Shown: positions 23,451 through 35,600 of the stretch, piece after piece | How positions within the stretch are numbered: the first letter of the stretch is position 1 | Layout of the letters: every line of letters starts with the position of its first letter | DNA from: Strongylocentrotus purpuratus | Taxonomy: Eukaryota > Echinodermata > Echinoidea > Camarodonta > Strongylocentrotidae | Assembly (NCBI RefSeq): GCF_000002235.5 | Contig: NW_022145607.1 | Location: 34,418,029 to 34,482,028, forward strand | Reading direction: 5' to 3' | Length of the DNA: 64,000 nt | Position numbers and translations under genes: made by a program | The notes under the pieces: model-generated | Database searches by the model: none | Seen by the model: only the letters and a program-made list of their open reading frames with translations | Told to the model about the DNA's origin: nothing

Positions 23451-26400
23451 ACTGAGCGAATTTTCGGCCGGCGCGATTTTCAAATTTTCGGCCGGCGCGA
23501 TTTTCAAATTTTCGGGAGCAAAAAAAAAAAAAAATTGTGCTCACTACCCCCCCCCCCCCCCTCCCCCCTCCCCCTCCCCCCCCCCCCCCCCCCCCCCCCC
23601 AACTAAGCGACTTTTCGGCCGGCGCGATTTTCACATTTCCAAGAGCAAAAAAAAAATTGGGCGCCCTCCCCTAAGAAATCCTGGATCCGCGCCTGCTAAA
23701 GGGATTGCGGAAAATTTAAACACTATTTGTGTTTCGTGATGACCCAGTAGAAGATGAATAAGGGCTAGCCCCCCCCCACCCCTAAAGAAAAAAATGGCCC
23801 AAAACAACGCAATCATTATAAATTCCGTCTACTACTTGATACCAACACGCGCATGATGGATCATTATTTAGACAGCTAGTGAGACAGTTCTGTTACGAGA
23901 AGCAATTGAACGAATTGCCATGGCTTGTATTATTTGTTTTAGAACGCACTACGCTCTTTCGATACCACGTGGCCCCAATTAAGCACAATATATACGTATT
24001 TCAGTTCTTCTCAACAATGACCTAGATCTAAAACTGGCCGCGGCTGTAACCCCCCCCCCCCCCTTCTTCGTAAAGAAATATTCGTTAAAATTCTTTGGAA
24101 CAGAATGATAAACTAATTTCTTCTTGAGATATGTTCGAGGTGAAATTTCAAACATTATTTCCTGGTAACGCTCTTCTTTTTTTATGCATGTTCTATTCTT
24201 ACGATTTAGGCATAATTTACTATGTTGATTTGCAATTGATAATCTGCCTGGGAGTTTTGCGATATCCCCGATGATACGGGTACAGTGTATTTAATTTTGT
24301 TCGTAACATTATTGTTTTGCAAAGAAAGAACATTCTGAAAATGAGCGTCTTCCTTCTAACGAAACATATTGATGATGTTCCCGACAATACGGATATCATA
24401 TGCATAAACAAAAATCGTAATACAGATAAAACGCTTTTTAAATCAAATTCGAGGAGAAACTACGACATTCTTGATTAAGTATCATTTTCAACATCAAGGA
24501 TTTAAAAATACGTTATCTAATTTTAAGAAGATTCAAAGGATCTATGTATTGAAATAACAGACTGATGATATAATTATATGATTTATAATGATCATACGAC
24601 AGAACTGTTTACAAGATGCAACGAAAATTAAAGAAAACAAAACATGCGATAACATCGCTAGAGGAAATATACACAATTTTAATGTAATATGAATCAAATA
24701 AAGTGTCAAAACATGCACGAGGAAAACAATGTCAGAGAGAGTGGGGTAAGTATAAAATAAAGTTGTTTTTGTCGTGAACAAATCAATTTGTATTAAAATT
24801 AATATCCTGAACACAATCATGAACAGAACAGGAGGAGATGAAATAATGAACAATCATGTCAACGTTAACGCCTACAGAACTCCGATGTTGAGAGGAAAAT
24901 AAACAATCAGAACAAACATTGTAACCAATGTCATGTACGTAAAATAATATTAAAACAAATCAGTAGCCAAAGTAATGCTTTTCAGAGTCAAATCTCGCAA
25001 GACGAGAGCGACACACAAGCAGGCACTATACATGAATAACTAATGCGCCGGACCGGGCGCGAAAGGGCGCGAAAGCTATTCAAAGTTTAAGCTCCCATTC
25101 ACAAGTGTCAAGTGCTTCACCGGGGCGCGCCCCGGCGGGGTAATTTCGTAACAATGAGACTCCAAACAATAGCCAGATTTTAATGAGCTGGGAACCATCT
25201 GAAGTCCTCTCGTATCCGACGCAAAAAGGCGCAAATGGGCGCAATAAGGCGCCTCCTTTGTTCTCATATCCTGCTCTGCGCCCCGACGCGTCGCGGCACA
25301 GTCGCAACTTTGGAAGGCTCCCCTAATCATAACAAAATAAGGAGGGGGACCATGTGCTACTGTAACAGTTCTGCAATCTTAGATTTGACTTTATTAACAC
25401 TAGGGGAAGATTTGATATGAGGAGGAAGTGTGTTGTAGGCCTTTGCGTTTCTATACTTGAATGATCTTTTGAGGTAATTTGTTCTCGGTTTGGGTAATTT
25501 TATTTGAGCTCCAATTCGGGAAGGGTAGGAATGGGTTCTCAACTCAAATTCATTTCTTAAATACTCGGGGGTTAGATTATTCATTATTTTATACATAAGA
25601 TACGGTCACAAATCAATGTGTGTGTTCCTTTATTTAATAGCCATCGTGGTCTTATGCTATGGTCACATTAGCCAAAAGTTGCCTGCCCGGCGGCCGAGCG
25701 GCGAGTTTTTAACCAATTCTGCCCGGCGGCGGCCGCCCAGGCACCGCTCGTTTTTAGGGCATCACCCGGTCGCCGCTGAAGTTTTAGCGCGGAGTTAAAA
25801 TTTGGGCGGCGCTTGCTCACTTTTCACTCGCCGCCCAAAATACGCCTGGTGCCTGGTCAGTCGCCGCCCGGGCACCGACCTAATCGCTGGGCGATGCCTA
25901 ATTCCAGCAGCGACCGAGCAGGCTACTGATCGGTCGGTCGCTGCTCTGATTTGTTACCATAGCTTTAGGCACTGCTTCATTTTATTAAGGCTAAAAGCCA
26001 AACTACCAACAACAACATAAAGGATTTGAAATCCTTACTAAAACTTTGTTGATGCAAATACATTCTATTGAGAATACACCGCTTTACTAAAATATTCAGA
26101 TTTTATGCATACTTTTTAAACAAAGGTTGTTCTTGACAACCCAAAATATTGCCTGAGGCTTGCCTGACATAGAAAAAGTAATGTATGCAGACTGGTCATC
26201 ACTAGTTACCCAGGAAAGAAACATTCATAAATTTGAATATGTTAGTGAACAGGTCTATTGTTTAAAGCCCCACTGTCCTACTTGTAGCTACTTGCTCCCT
26301 CTATATAGAAAAATTCCCCAATCGGTGCCGGCTTTCATCGAAAGGGTGCGGTGCGGTGCGGCGTGGTGTGGTGTGCTCAACGCACCCATTCGATAAAAGA

Positions 26401-28956
26401 GGGGGGCCTTTTCTCGAAAGGGTGCGTTGAGAGCGGAGTACCGTTTTAACACACCCTTTCGATGAAAGCGGGGGGGCTTTTCTCGAAAGGGTGCGTCGAC
26501 TAGTCTTTCGCATCAGTCGTTTAAAATGAGGATCTCGGACAGAAGGTAATAGTTGCCAATTTAAGTATATCGAAAATGTATTAAATAAAATGGAATGGTC
26601 TTGATTACAGAGTGGTCTCTTTGATGGGGGAGACAGAAAGAAGGAAAAAAGGGAAAGGGAAAGGGAAGATAAAAGGAAAGAAAGAAGAATAAGAAGAGAA
26701 GAGGGAAACGGGGGGGGGGCGAAGGACTCTTGCCCCCCCCCCCCCCCCGCCAAAAATAAATCAGAGAGAGAGAGAAGGGAAAGGGAAAGGGAAAGAGAAG
26801 ATAAAAGGAAAGAAAGAAGAGGAAGAAGAAGAAAAGAGGGAAACGGGGGCAAAGGGCTTTTGCCTCCCCCCCCCCCCCCCCCCCCCGCCAACAAATAAAT
26901 AGTAGAGAGAGAGAGAGATAGAGAGAAGGGAAAGGGAAAGGGAAAGAAAATATAAAAGGAAAGAAAGAAGAAGAAGAAGGAAAGATGGATACGGAGGAAG
27001 GGCGAAAGGTTCTTACCTCCCCCCCCCCACCCCCTCCCGCCAAAAAAAATAAATAACAGAGAGAGAGAGTGAAGGGAAAGGGAAAGAAAATATAAAAGGA
27101 AAGAAAGAAGAGGAAGAGGAAGAAGAAGTTGTGTTCTGCCAGTGTCACAAATAGATATATAAATATGCTCATCTGACCGTTATTTATTGCCCAAAACCCC
27201 TGAGCTTCCGGGTGCTCCACCCCTGGACCCCACGCCAATTCGTGACCCCTGTGTCACAAATAAGGTATAAAATAATAATTATTTAATGGACAAAACTCCT
27301 GAGCTTCTGGGGGCTCCGCCCCCTGGACCCAACACCAAATTGTGTCCTGCCACTGTCACAAATAAGGTATAAAATTATGCTCATCCGACGTTAATTTTGA
27401 TGTTTAATACCCCTGAGCTTCTGAGGGCTCCGCCCTGGGAAAAAAACGTGTAAAAAAAAAACACGTTAATTTTTACCGTTTTTGGGAGATACCCCCCCCC
27501 CCCCTGGCGTTCAAGGGGGGGGGGGGGGTACGATTTTTCAAATTTTTGAGGGCTCCAAAAAAGATTAGTGCTCTCTAGTAATTTCGCGACTACTCCGGAA
27601 CCGCGGCAGATATAAAGTTTTTCTTTCATGACTTTTTTTCTTTCGAGTCTTACGCATCTTTTGAAACATTTTTTTGTTGAAAATCGGACGTATAATTGCG
27701 GAGTCACGTGACCTTTTGTTTTTGCATGTCAGCCCTAAAATCGCTCATTTTTGTGATTTATGTACCAAACATATGGAAATACCATTTATTCTTTTAAAAA
27801 AAGAGAAAACATTGGTTATTTGGTCTTGTTTCAAGTAAATGTGTTTGATTTTGGGTAAAAATCGTTGAATTGTGGATAGAAATGAAATGAAATAACAAAA
27901 TAATATAATACATAAATACAAATTATCAAAACAAGAGATAACATAGGGATAAACTGGCTCTTCCAACTTTGTTGTCGTATTATTATTGTAACGAATATAT
28001 GAAGTGAAAAAGAACGCTCGAATATGAATTATATATGATTTATGGGTAAAAATGTGAATTCTCTGACCTTGTTTGCATAAATTACCATAAATATGCATTT
28101 TCGCGGCGATCGGCTGTGAACGGCCGAGATCTTAGAGGGACCCCCCCCCCCACCCTCAAGTCCACTCCAATCACATTGAAAAAAAGTATGACTTAAATCA
28201 TCTCTCTCATCATTATACCGCTATAGTATTCATGTTTTTAATATTATTTATTGTCCATTAAACAAGTTCATAGAGAAAATACTTATCTCTCTGCAACATT
28301 AAAAAAAAATCTTCATTAATATGTCTTAATTTGTATTGATAGCCTTGTGGTCGCCAACAGTGGCGAAGGCAGGGGCGTCTCCAAAGGGGGTGTGGGGGTG
28401 CGACACCCCCCCCCCCCCCACCTGTCAGGATATTGTCGGTAAAATTGCGCTGCCGTCGGGAAAAAAGAGAAAAGGGGGAGGGGAAAAAAGAGAGTAAAAG
28501 GGAAAGAAAATAAAAAAAGAAAAAGAAAAGAAAAAAAGAAAAGAAAGGAAAGAAAAGAGAAGAAAGAAAAGAAAGAAAGAGAAAAACGAAAAAGAGGGAG
28601 AATAGGAAAGAAAGGAGGCAAGAGCCCTATGCCCCCGTTACCCTCTTTTCTTCTTCTTCCTCTTCTTTCTTTCCTTTTATATTTTCTTTCCCTCTCCCTT
28701 CTCTCTCTCTCTCTCTCTCTCTTATTTATTTTTTTGGCGGGAGGGGGGGGGGGGGTGGGGAGGTAAGAATCTTTCACCCTTCCCCTTATCCATCTTTCCT
28801 TCTTCTTCTTCTTTCTTTCCTTTTATATTTTCTTTCCCTTTCCCTTCTCTCTCTCTCTCTTATTTATTTGTTGGCAGGGGGAGGCAAGAGCCCTTCGCCC
28901 CCTTTCCCTCTTTTCTTATTCTTTTTCCTCTTCTTTCTTTCCTTTCAGATTTTCTT

Positions 28957-29002
<46 letters not shown>

Positions 29003-29236
29003 ATTTTTTTGGCGGGAGGGGGGGGGTGGGGAGGTAAGAATCTTTCACCCTTCCCCTTATCCATCTTTCCTTCTTCTTTCTTTCCTTTTATATTTTCTTT
29101 CCCTTTCCCTTCTCTCTCTCTCTCTTATTTATTTGTTGGCAGGGGGAGGCAAGAGCCCTTCGCCCCCGTTCCCTCTTTTCATTTTATTCTTCTTCCTCTT
29201 CTTTCTTTCCTTTTATATTCTCTTTCCATTTCCCTT

Positions 29237-29271
<35 letters not shown>

Positions 29272-29619
29272 TTCGCCCTTCCCCCGTTTCCCTCTTTCCT
29301 TCTTCTTCTTCTTTCTTTCCTTTTATATTTTCTTTCCCTTTCCCTTTCCCTTCTCTCTATCTCTCTCTCTCTCTCTACTATTTATTTGTTGGCGGGGGGG
29401 GGGGGGGGGGGGGGGGAAGAGGCAAAAGCCCTATTTGCCCCCGTTTCCCTCTTTTCTTCTTCTTCCTCTTCTTTCTTTCCTTTTATCTTCTCTTTCCCTT
29501 TCCCTTCTCTCTCTCTCTCTCTCTTATTTATTTTGTTGGCAAGAGCCCTTCGCCCCCTCTCGCTCTTTTCTTATTCTTTTTCCTCTTCTTTCTTTCCTTT
29601 TAGATTTTCTTTCCCTCTC

Positions 29620-29656
<37 letters not shown>

Positions 29657-32600
29657 ATTTTTTGGCGGGAGGGGGGGGGGTGGGGAGGTAAGAATCTTTC
29701 ACCCTTCCCCTTATCCATCTTTCCTTCTTCTTCTTCTTTCTTTCCTTTTATATTTTCTTTCCCTTTCCCTTCTCTCTCTCTCTCTTATATATTTGTTGGC
29801 AGGGAGAGGCAAGAGCCCTTCGCCCCCTTTCCCTCTTTTCTTATTCTTTTTCCTCTTCTTTCTTTCCTTTCAGATTTTCTTTCCCTCTCCCTTCTCTCTC
29901 TCTCCCTGTTATTTATTTTTTTGGCGGGAGGGGGTGGGGGGGGGGAGGTAAGAACCTTTCGCCCTTCCTCCGTATCCAATTTTCCTTCTTATTCTTCTTT
30001 CTTTCCTTTTATATTTTCTTTCCCTTTCCCTTCTCTCTCTCTCTCTCTCCTATTTATTTGTTGGCGGGGGGGGGGGGGGGAGGAGGCAAGAGCCCTTCGC
30101 CCCCGTTTCCCTCTTTTCTTTTATTCTTCTTCCTCTTCTTTCTTTCCTTTTATATTCTCTTTCCATTTCCCTTTCCCTTCTCTCTCTCTCTCTCTCTCTC
30201 TCCCTTTCGCCCTTCCCCCGTTTCACTCTTTCCCACTTTTCTTCTTCTTCCTCTTCTTTCTTTCCTTTTATCTTCTCTTTCCCTTTCCCTTTCCCTTCTC
30301 TCTATCTCTCTCTCTCTCTCTGATTTATTTTTTGGCGGCGGGGGGGGGGGGGGGGGGGGGGGGGGCAAGAGTCCTTCGCCCCCCCCCCCGTTTCCCTCTT
30401 CTCTTCTTATTCTTCTTTCTTTCCTTTTATCTTCCCTTTCCCTTTCCCTTTTTCCTTCTCTCTGTCTCCCTCATCAAAGAGACCACTCTGTAATCAAGAC
30501 CATTCCATTTTATTTTATACATTTTCGATATACTTAAATTGGCAACTATTACCTTCTGTCCGAGATCCTCATTTTAAACGACTGATGCGAAAGACTAGTC
30601 GACGCACCCTTTCGAGAAAAGCCCCCCCGCTTTCATCGAAAGGGTGTGTTAAAACGGTACTCCGCTCTCAACGCACCCTTTCGAGAAAAGGCCCCCCTCT
30701 TTTATCGAATGGGTGCGTTGAGCACACCACACCGCGCCGCACCGCACCGCACCCTTTCGATGAAAGCCATCGGTGCCTGTTGGTCCCCATGATCCTTTAT
30801 TTCTTATGTTATTTGAGAGCTGAGTTGATGAGATAGCCACCTGTCAGTGACCTCGCTATGTGGTCTAATCCCTCCTAGCCACACTAGTGTTAATAAGCTA
30901 CAGGTGTATAATAATAATCTGATACACCATATACTTACTTTACATATATTTGAATAGTACCAGCAGGTTTGATAAAACCCTAGCTGGTCCATGGCAAATG
31001 CCCTATCATGTTCCTTCTCTGTCACGTTTTCTGTATTTAGAGGCGTGGTTTGTACCCTGTCCCCCAGGGTCAACACTCGTATTTGGACTAGAGGCTGCGG
31101 GGGAGGTGTGTGATCTCGCCAACTCCACTCCGGGCAAGTGGAAGATAGGTGAGAATCTTTTATTCTTTGAACATCATTTAGCTTGAGCCCCCTCCTGTAG
31201 ATGCTATAACACTGCTAATAGTCTTCTAACCTTTCTATAAGAGCTTTGTTTGAAAATAGAAATCATGATTGATGTAGTATTTTTGAAGCAGTAATACTGT
31301 TATAAGAAAGTGTCCCTTGTTTAATAAATGTACACATTCTGCACTTCCAGGGGAGCATTCCAGTTAGTCGCCCTTTTTACTGTAAATTTTTAAATTAAAG
31401 GTACACATTTTATAGTAAAATTTGATCTTAAATGGCCTAAACATTCTATGAGGTGGGGGGGGGGGGGGGGTAAAGTTAATGTTTTTGTATACAATATTAA
31501 ATTGTTTTATCTCAGCTTTATTATGATATGTATTAACTAATTTGAAATGAATATGAAATTTGAAAAAATTAATAAATTCCATTTATATTATGCCAGGTGA
31601 CCGAGTCATGGCCCTTCTTCCAGGGGGAGGCAATGCACAGTATGCAACGGCCCATGAAGATCACCTGATACCTGTTCCTGATCACCTGACCATCCAACAA
31701 GCAGCTGCTATCCCTGAAGTGTGGCTGACCGCCTTTCAGTTGTTATTCTTTGTTGGTAGGTTGAATAGGTTACGATCGATGTCGTAATGTTAAATCAGTG
31801 TTTTAAGAACGATGTTTATTTTTCAGCCTATCCTCATATATTTCAGACTTGTAATTTGTTTGTGATTAAAGGGTTTGATCAACCCTATTAGGGTTTACAA
31901 ATGTAATTTCTTTAATTTTGTAATAGTCTGATGCGAGTAGAATATCATTTTGGAGAAAAAAACCCTGCTCTTGCATTTTTTTCAATCATATGCCAGGGGC
32001 CCGTTTCACAAAGCCTTTTTTTCAATGACAAATGACAAAAATCAGTGACAAATCTGCTGATAACCAATCAGAAGCAAAGATGTCAGTAGCTTATAACAAA
32101 AACTGTCATTTGTCACTGATGACAAGTTTTGTGAAATGCCACCCTGGTGTTGATTTTTCGGATTGATTCATCAGAGATAGATTATTGTGATACAGCCAAT
32201 TTGCTCAGTTAAGAACATCCAACAGTAGACTGTATCTGAACGTATAATTCCTAGATAAGGTTCTATATATGTTTGTAAATTTCAAAAGGAGAACAAGATT
32301 ATATATTCGTCTTGCTTGACAGATGAGCATGCATGACCAATGCTGTCCTATTATAGCTTCAAAGCTAATTAAGGAAATCATTGATTTGGTCTTATACACT
32401 CCAGGGGGTGTTTAATCACAGAGACTAAGATCAACTTTAGGTTGGACTTTACTTTGGCAGGCTGTTTATGCCACTGTTCACTCTCACCATTTACTGGCAT
32501 TGGTCTCTCAAGGGACGTACAAGTCATGGTTACAAATCTACAGAATTTATGTTTTTTCATTGTACATTATCGAAGGAAAGAATATTATCTAAAGATCATA

Positions 32601-35600
32601 ATTGAGAGACCAATGGTGAGAGCTACCAGTGGCATGAATGGCCTGCCATAGTTAAGTCCAACTTAAAGTCTATCTAGTCTTTGTGAAACACTTCCCAGAT
32701 ATGATAGTTACAGTTGTTTGTTATGTAGTATTTATGAAAACTACATGACAAACAGACACTACACTTCATATCGAACTCCAACCAAGTCATGCTTCTATTA
32801 TGTCATCCTACAGCTAGCCTGAAGAAAGGAGACATAGTCTTGATTCATGCTGGTGGAAGTGGTGTTGGTACAGCAGCCACTCAGCTCGTGAAGGAATTCG
32901 GAGGAATCCCTATCGTGACGGCTGGTACCGAGGCTAAGCTACAGAAAGCTAGGAGTCTCGGGGCAACGGAGGCTTTCAATTACAAGGAGGTGGATTTTGC
33001 AGAGAAAGTTCTGGAGGTTACTCAAGGTATGTTTCAAGTAAAAGTAACATTCCTTGATTGAAGCGGTGTCCTGAGGGTGCTTCACAAAACCTTTTTTTTA
33101 ATGACAAATAACAAAAATCAGTGAAAAGTCTGCTGATAACCAATCAGAAGCAAGGATTTCAGTAGCTTATAACAATTCTGTCATTTGTCACAGATGACAC
33201 GTTTTGTGAAACACCCCCCTGGTCTTGCCAATACGTCACAGGACTGTGGATCACTTGGGCAAGACATTAATCTACATTTGCCACTCTCTACCTATGTGAA
33301 GTACATGGGTACCCGGTATGATTTAGGAAGAAATTTCTTGAATGCTTTAGCGCCTCATAATGGCTGCTCAGCTACAGCAGGGTAATAAAATGATACCTTG
33401 TATTAAGTGCAGGAGAGTATATTTATATAGTAACTGCACTTTATAAATTGACCTATTACCAGTATTATTATCATTGATTCTTTTGAGTAGAAGCAGAAAA
33501 TCAGAGAAACAGATGACTAGTGAAACATTTGACAAAAGAAACTTAAAAGGATTAAGAAATTTCTGCCATTTATGATTAGGAAAATCATTTATAACACAAC
33601 ATTAAAGGTAAAGACCAGTTTGGAAACTGCCCCCTCTCAAGAAATGAAATGGAAGCCCTTATTACCAATCATGTGATAGAATATGTTTTGACTATTACGT
33701 GATCATACAAATTTTGCTGAGAAACCGCCTACTAATTGATATATGTGGTAAATTATTATATCTATTTGGACCTGATAAATATAACGCACGTGTCGCGCAT
33801 GTGTGCGTAGCCCCATATACATCTTTCTGTGTAGTGCTTGTAACTTTACCAAGACTGGGCCAAATTTCTCATCATTTTGATGATTCCAGAACCTATCAGT
33901 ACACACCAATACTTTTATGCTAGATGATCAACCTTTTCTGATCGATTCCACAACGTTTCTTTCACAATGCAATCGCATGACCATAACTGGTCTTTATCTT
34001 TAATGTGAATATTTAGCAGACAAAATCTATTTTCCTTCCTCTTTTATTTATATCAATGCTCTGCATTATATCTAATTAGGGAAATAGACAGGTACTTTCT
34101 TCTTTTTTTTCATGGTAGATGTGATACAAACATGATTTTTAATATATTTATTTTGACCATATGATTTTGATTCAAAACAAAAAATATTGCTCCTGCTGGT
34201 TAAAACGGAATAATTTTTTATTATTACACATATCGTGAATAATCAAGAGAACGTATTTGACAATTCCATCCTAGGAAAAGGCGTAAACATCATCTTGGAC
34301 TGCGTTGGTGGATCATACTGGGAAAAGAATGTGAAGGCCTTCGCTCCTGACGGTACATGGGTGCTGTATGGATTGATGGGTGGACGGAATGTAGAGGGCG
34401 CCCTACTGGGTGACATTCTTCGTAAACGCATCAGCATTCGAGGCACTACGCTCAGACCAAGATCTGATCAGGTACGATATTTTTTACGAAACAGGCCCCA
34501 GTTCTTAGTTCCCACACTAATCACTTACTGTTGAAAAGAGGTAGACCCAATTTTTAAAGATTTTTATGAGAAATATAAAACTTAATGAATTGAGATATAG
34601 TATTCAACTATTGCATGAATTTTGTGGTAAAAGCAGAAACAAGATTGACACATGTCCAAAGCATCATTGTTTACTCTGTTTTGCCTCTTGTATTTCTTAA
34701 TTTTTAGAGATCGGGTTTTCATAGCTGCTAAGTTTACAAAAGGTTATGATTAACAGTAACACAAAACCTAAATGCAACTTGATTTTGAACTAATTTCTGA
34801 ACTAATATGTATATGTATATTTACATATATTTTATAAGCTACTGAAATTATATAGTTTTATTGGCTGAGAGCAAATTTGTCAAATAATTTTTAGCATTTG
34901 TGATTGATAACAAGTTTTATGAAACAGGGCCCACATCTTCATGTCCAAAAATGATAATCACATACATGTACTGATGAGAGGTAGACCCAAATTTTATATA
35001 ATTTTTGGAGAAATATGAAACATATTGAATTAGGCTGAATATTCAACACTTAGTAAATTTTGTGATAAAAGCAGTAAAGAGATTGCCACTATTCTTTTTG
35101 GGCCAAAAGCATTGTTGTTTACTCTGTTTTTGCCTCTTGTATCTCTTAATTTTTAGAGTGTGGTCGTCATAGGTCCTGAGTGGAAAATAAGATTGTGATT
35201 AAAATTAACGCAAGACTAACTGCAACTTGATTTTGAACTAATTAGGACAGTATATTTGCACCTTCCATTTTATTTTATTTTTAATATTAAAAAACAACAA
35301 CCTATCTGCACTTCTTTGGCCAGGAGGGATTAGACCTCCCTGCTTTGTCACTGACAGGTGGTTATCTCATCAGATCAGCTCTCAATTAACCAAAGAAAAA
35401 GAGGATCATGGAGAACCAACGGATACCACTTAGGCATTGTTTGCTTTACAGAGGGCGCAAGTATATAGCTACAAGTAGTGCAGTCCCATTTTAAACACAG
35501 CTTTTTATGCAAGAGGACCTATCTATGCAATCTAATCATGAATTTGTTCCATTTCCCGATTCAACATATCATTATCCATTTATCTCCATCCAGTACAAAG

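Larger units (their letters stand above)
21900..25180. repeat. Two diverged ~1.15-kb direct copies (21900-23095 and 24060-25180)
   Basis: Shared landmarks in the same order: AAGAAATATTC, GTTCGAGGTGAAA, CATAATTTAC, CTGGGAGT...CCCCGAT, ACAATCATG...AACGT, CCAATGTCATGTACGTAAAA, GACGAGAGCG, GGGCGCGAAAGC, AGCTCCCATTCACAA and CTCCAAACAATAGCCAGATT. A hAT-like MITE and poly-C runs separate them. Divergence is high, so this is an old internal duplication of the host element. Confidence 0.65.
18424..25323. mobile_element. 6.9-kb PIF/Harbinger-like DNA transposon with TAA target duplication
   Basis: Left end GGGGAGCCTTCCAAAGTTGC...GACTGTGC; right end is the inverse, ...GCAACTTTGGAAGGCTCCCC. Inverted similarity extends about 100 bp through GACGCGTC and GGCGCAA-rich stretches. 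Both sides are flanked by TAA (18421-18423 and 25324-25326), the 3-bp TWA duplication of PIF/Harbinger elements. No transposase or Myb-like frame was found, so it is non-autonomous. The inside carries duplicated blocks, a hairpin, a tRNA-like relic, a SINE, a (GT)n and a small hAT-like MITE. Confidence 0.75.
26330..30768. mobile_element. 4.4-kb foldback element with long inverted repeats and 9-bp target duplication
   Basis: Perfect outer inverted repeat GGCTTTCATCGAAAGGGTGC, with the ~310-bp unique arm (26330-26640) mirrored at 30459-30768. ATCGGTGCC lies directly on both sides (26321-26329, 30769-30777), the 9-bp size used by Mutator-like elements. The inverted symmetry continues into GA-rich (26640-27130) and CT-rich (28480-30458) arrays. 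The loop (27130-28480) has three ~115-bp tandem units and a CAGGGGCGTCTCC repeat. No transposase. The 541-residue frame across the CT-rich arm is simple sequence, not a protein. Confidence 0.85.

Noticed and set aside
23053..23739. Poly-Pro and poly-Gly frames
   Set aside because: Translation of poly-C/poly-G runs inside a MITE.
26301..27238. 197- and 225-residue minus-strand frames
   Set aside because: Left arm of the foldback element; mirror image of the right arm's simple-sequence frames.
28868..30493. 541-residue open frame on the plus strand
   Set aside because: It is the CT-rich satellite of the foldback element; the product is only Phe/Leu/Ser/Pro repeats, and the reverse strand is equally open.
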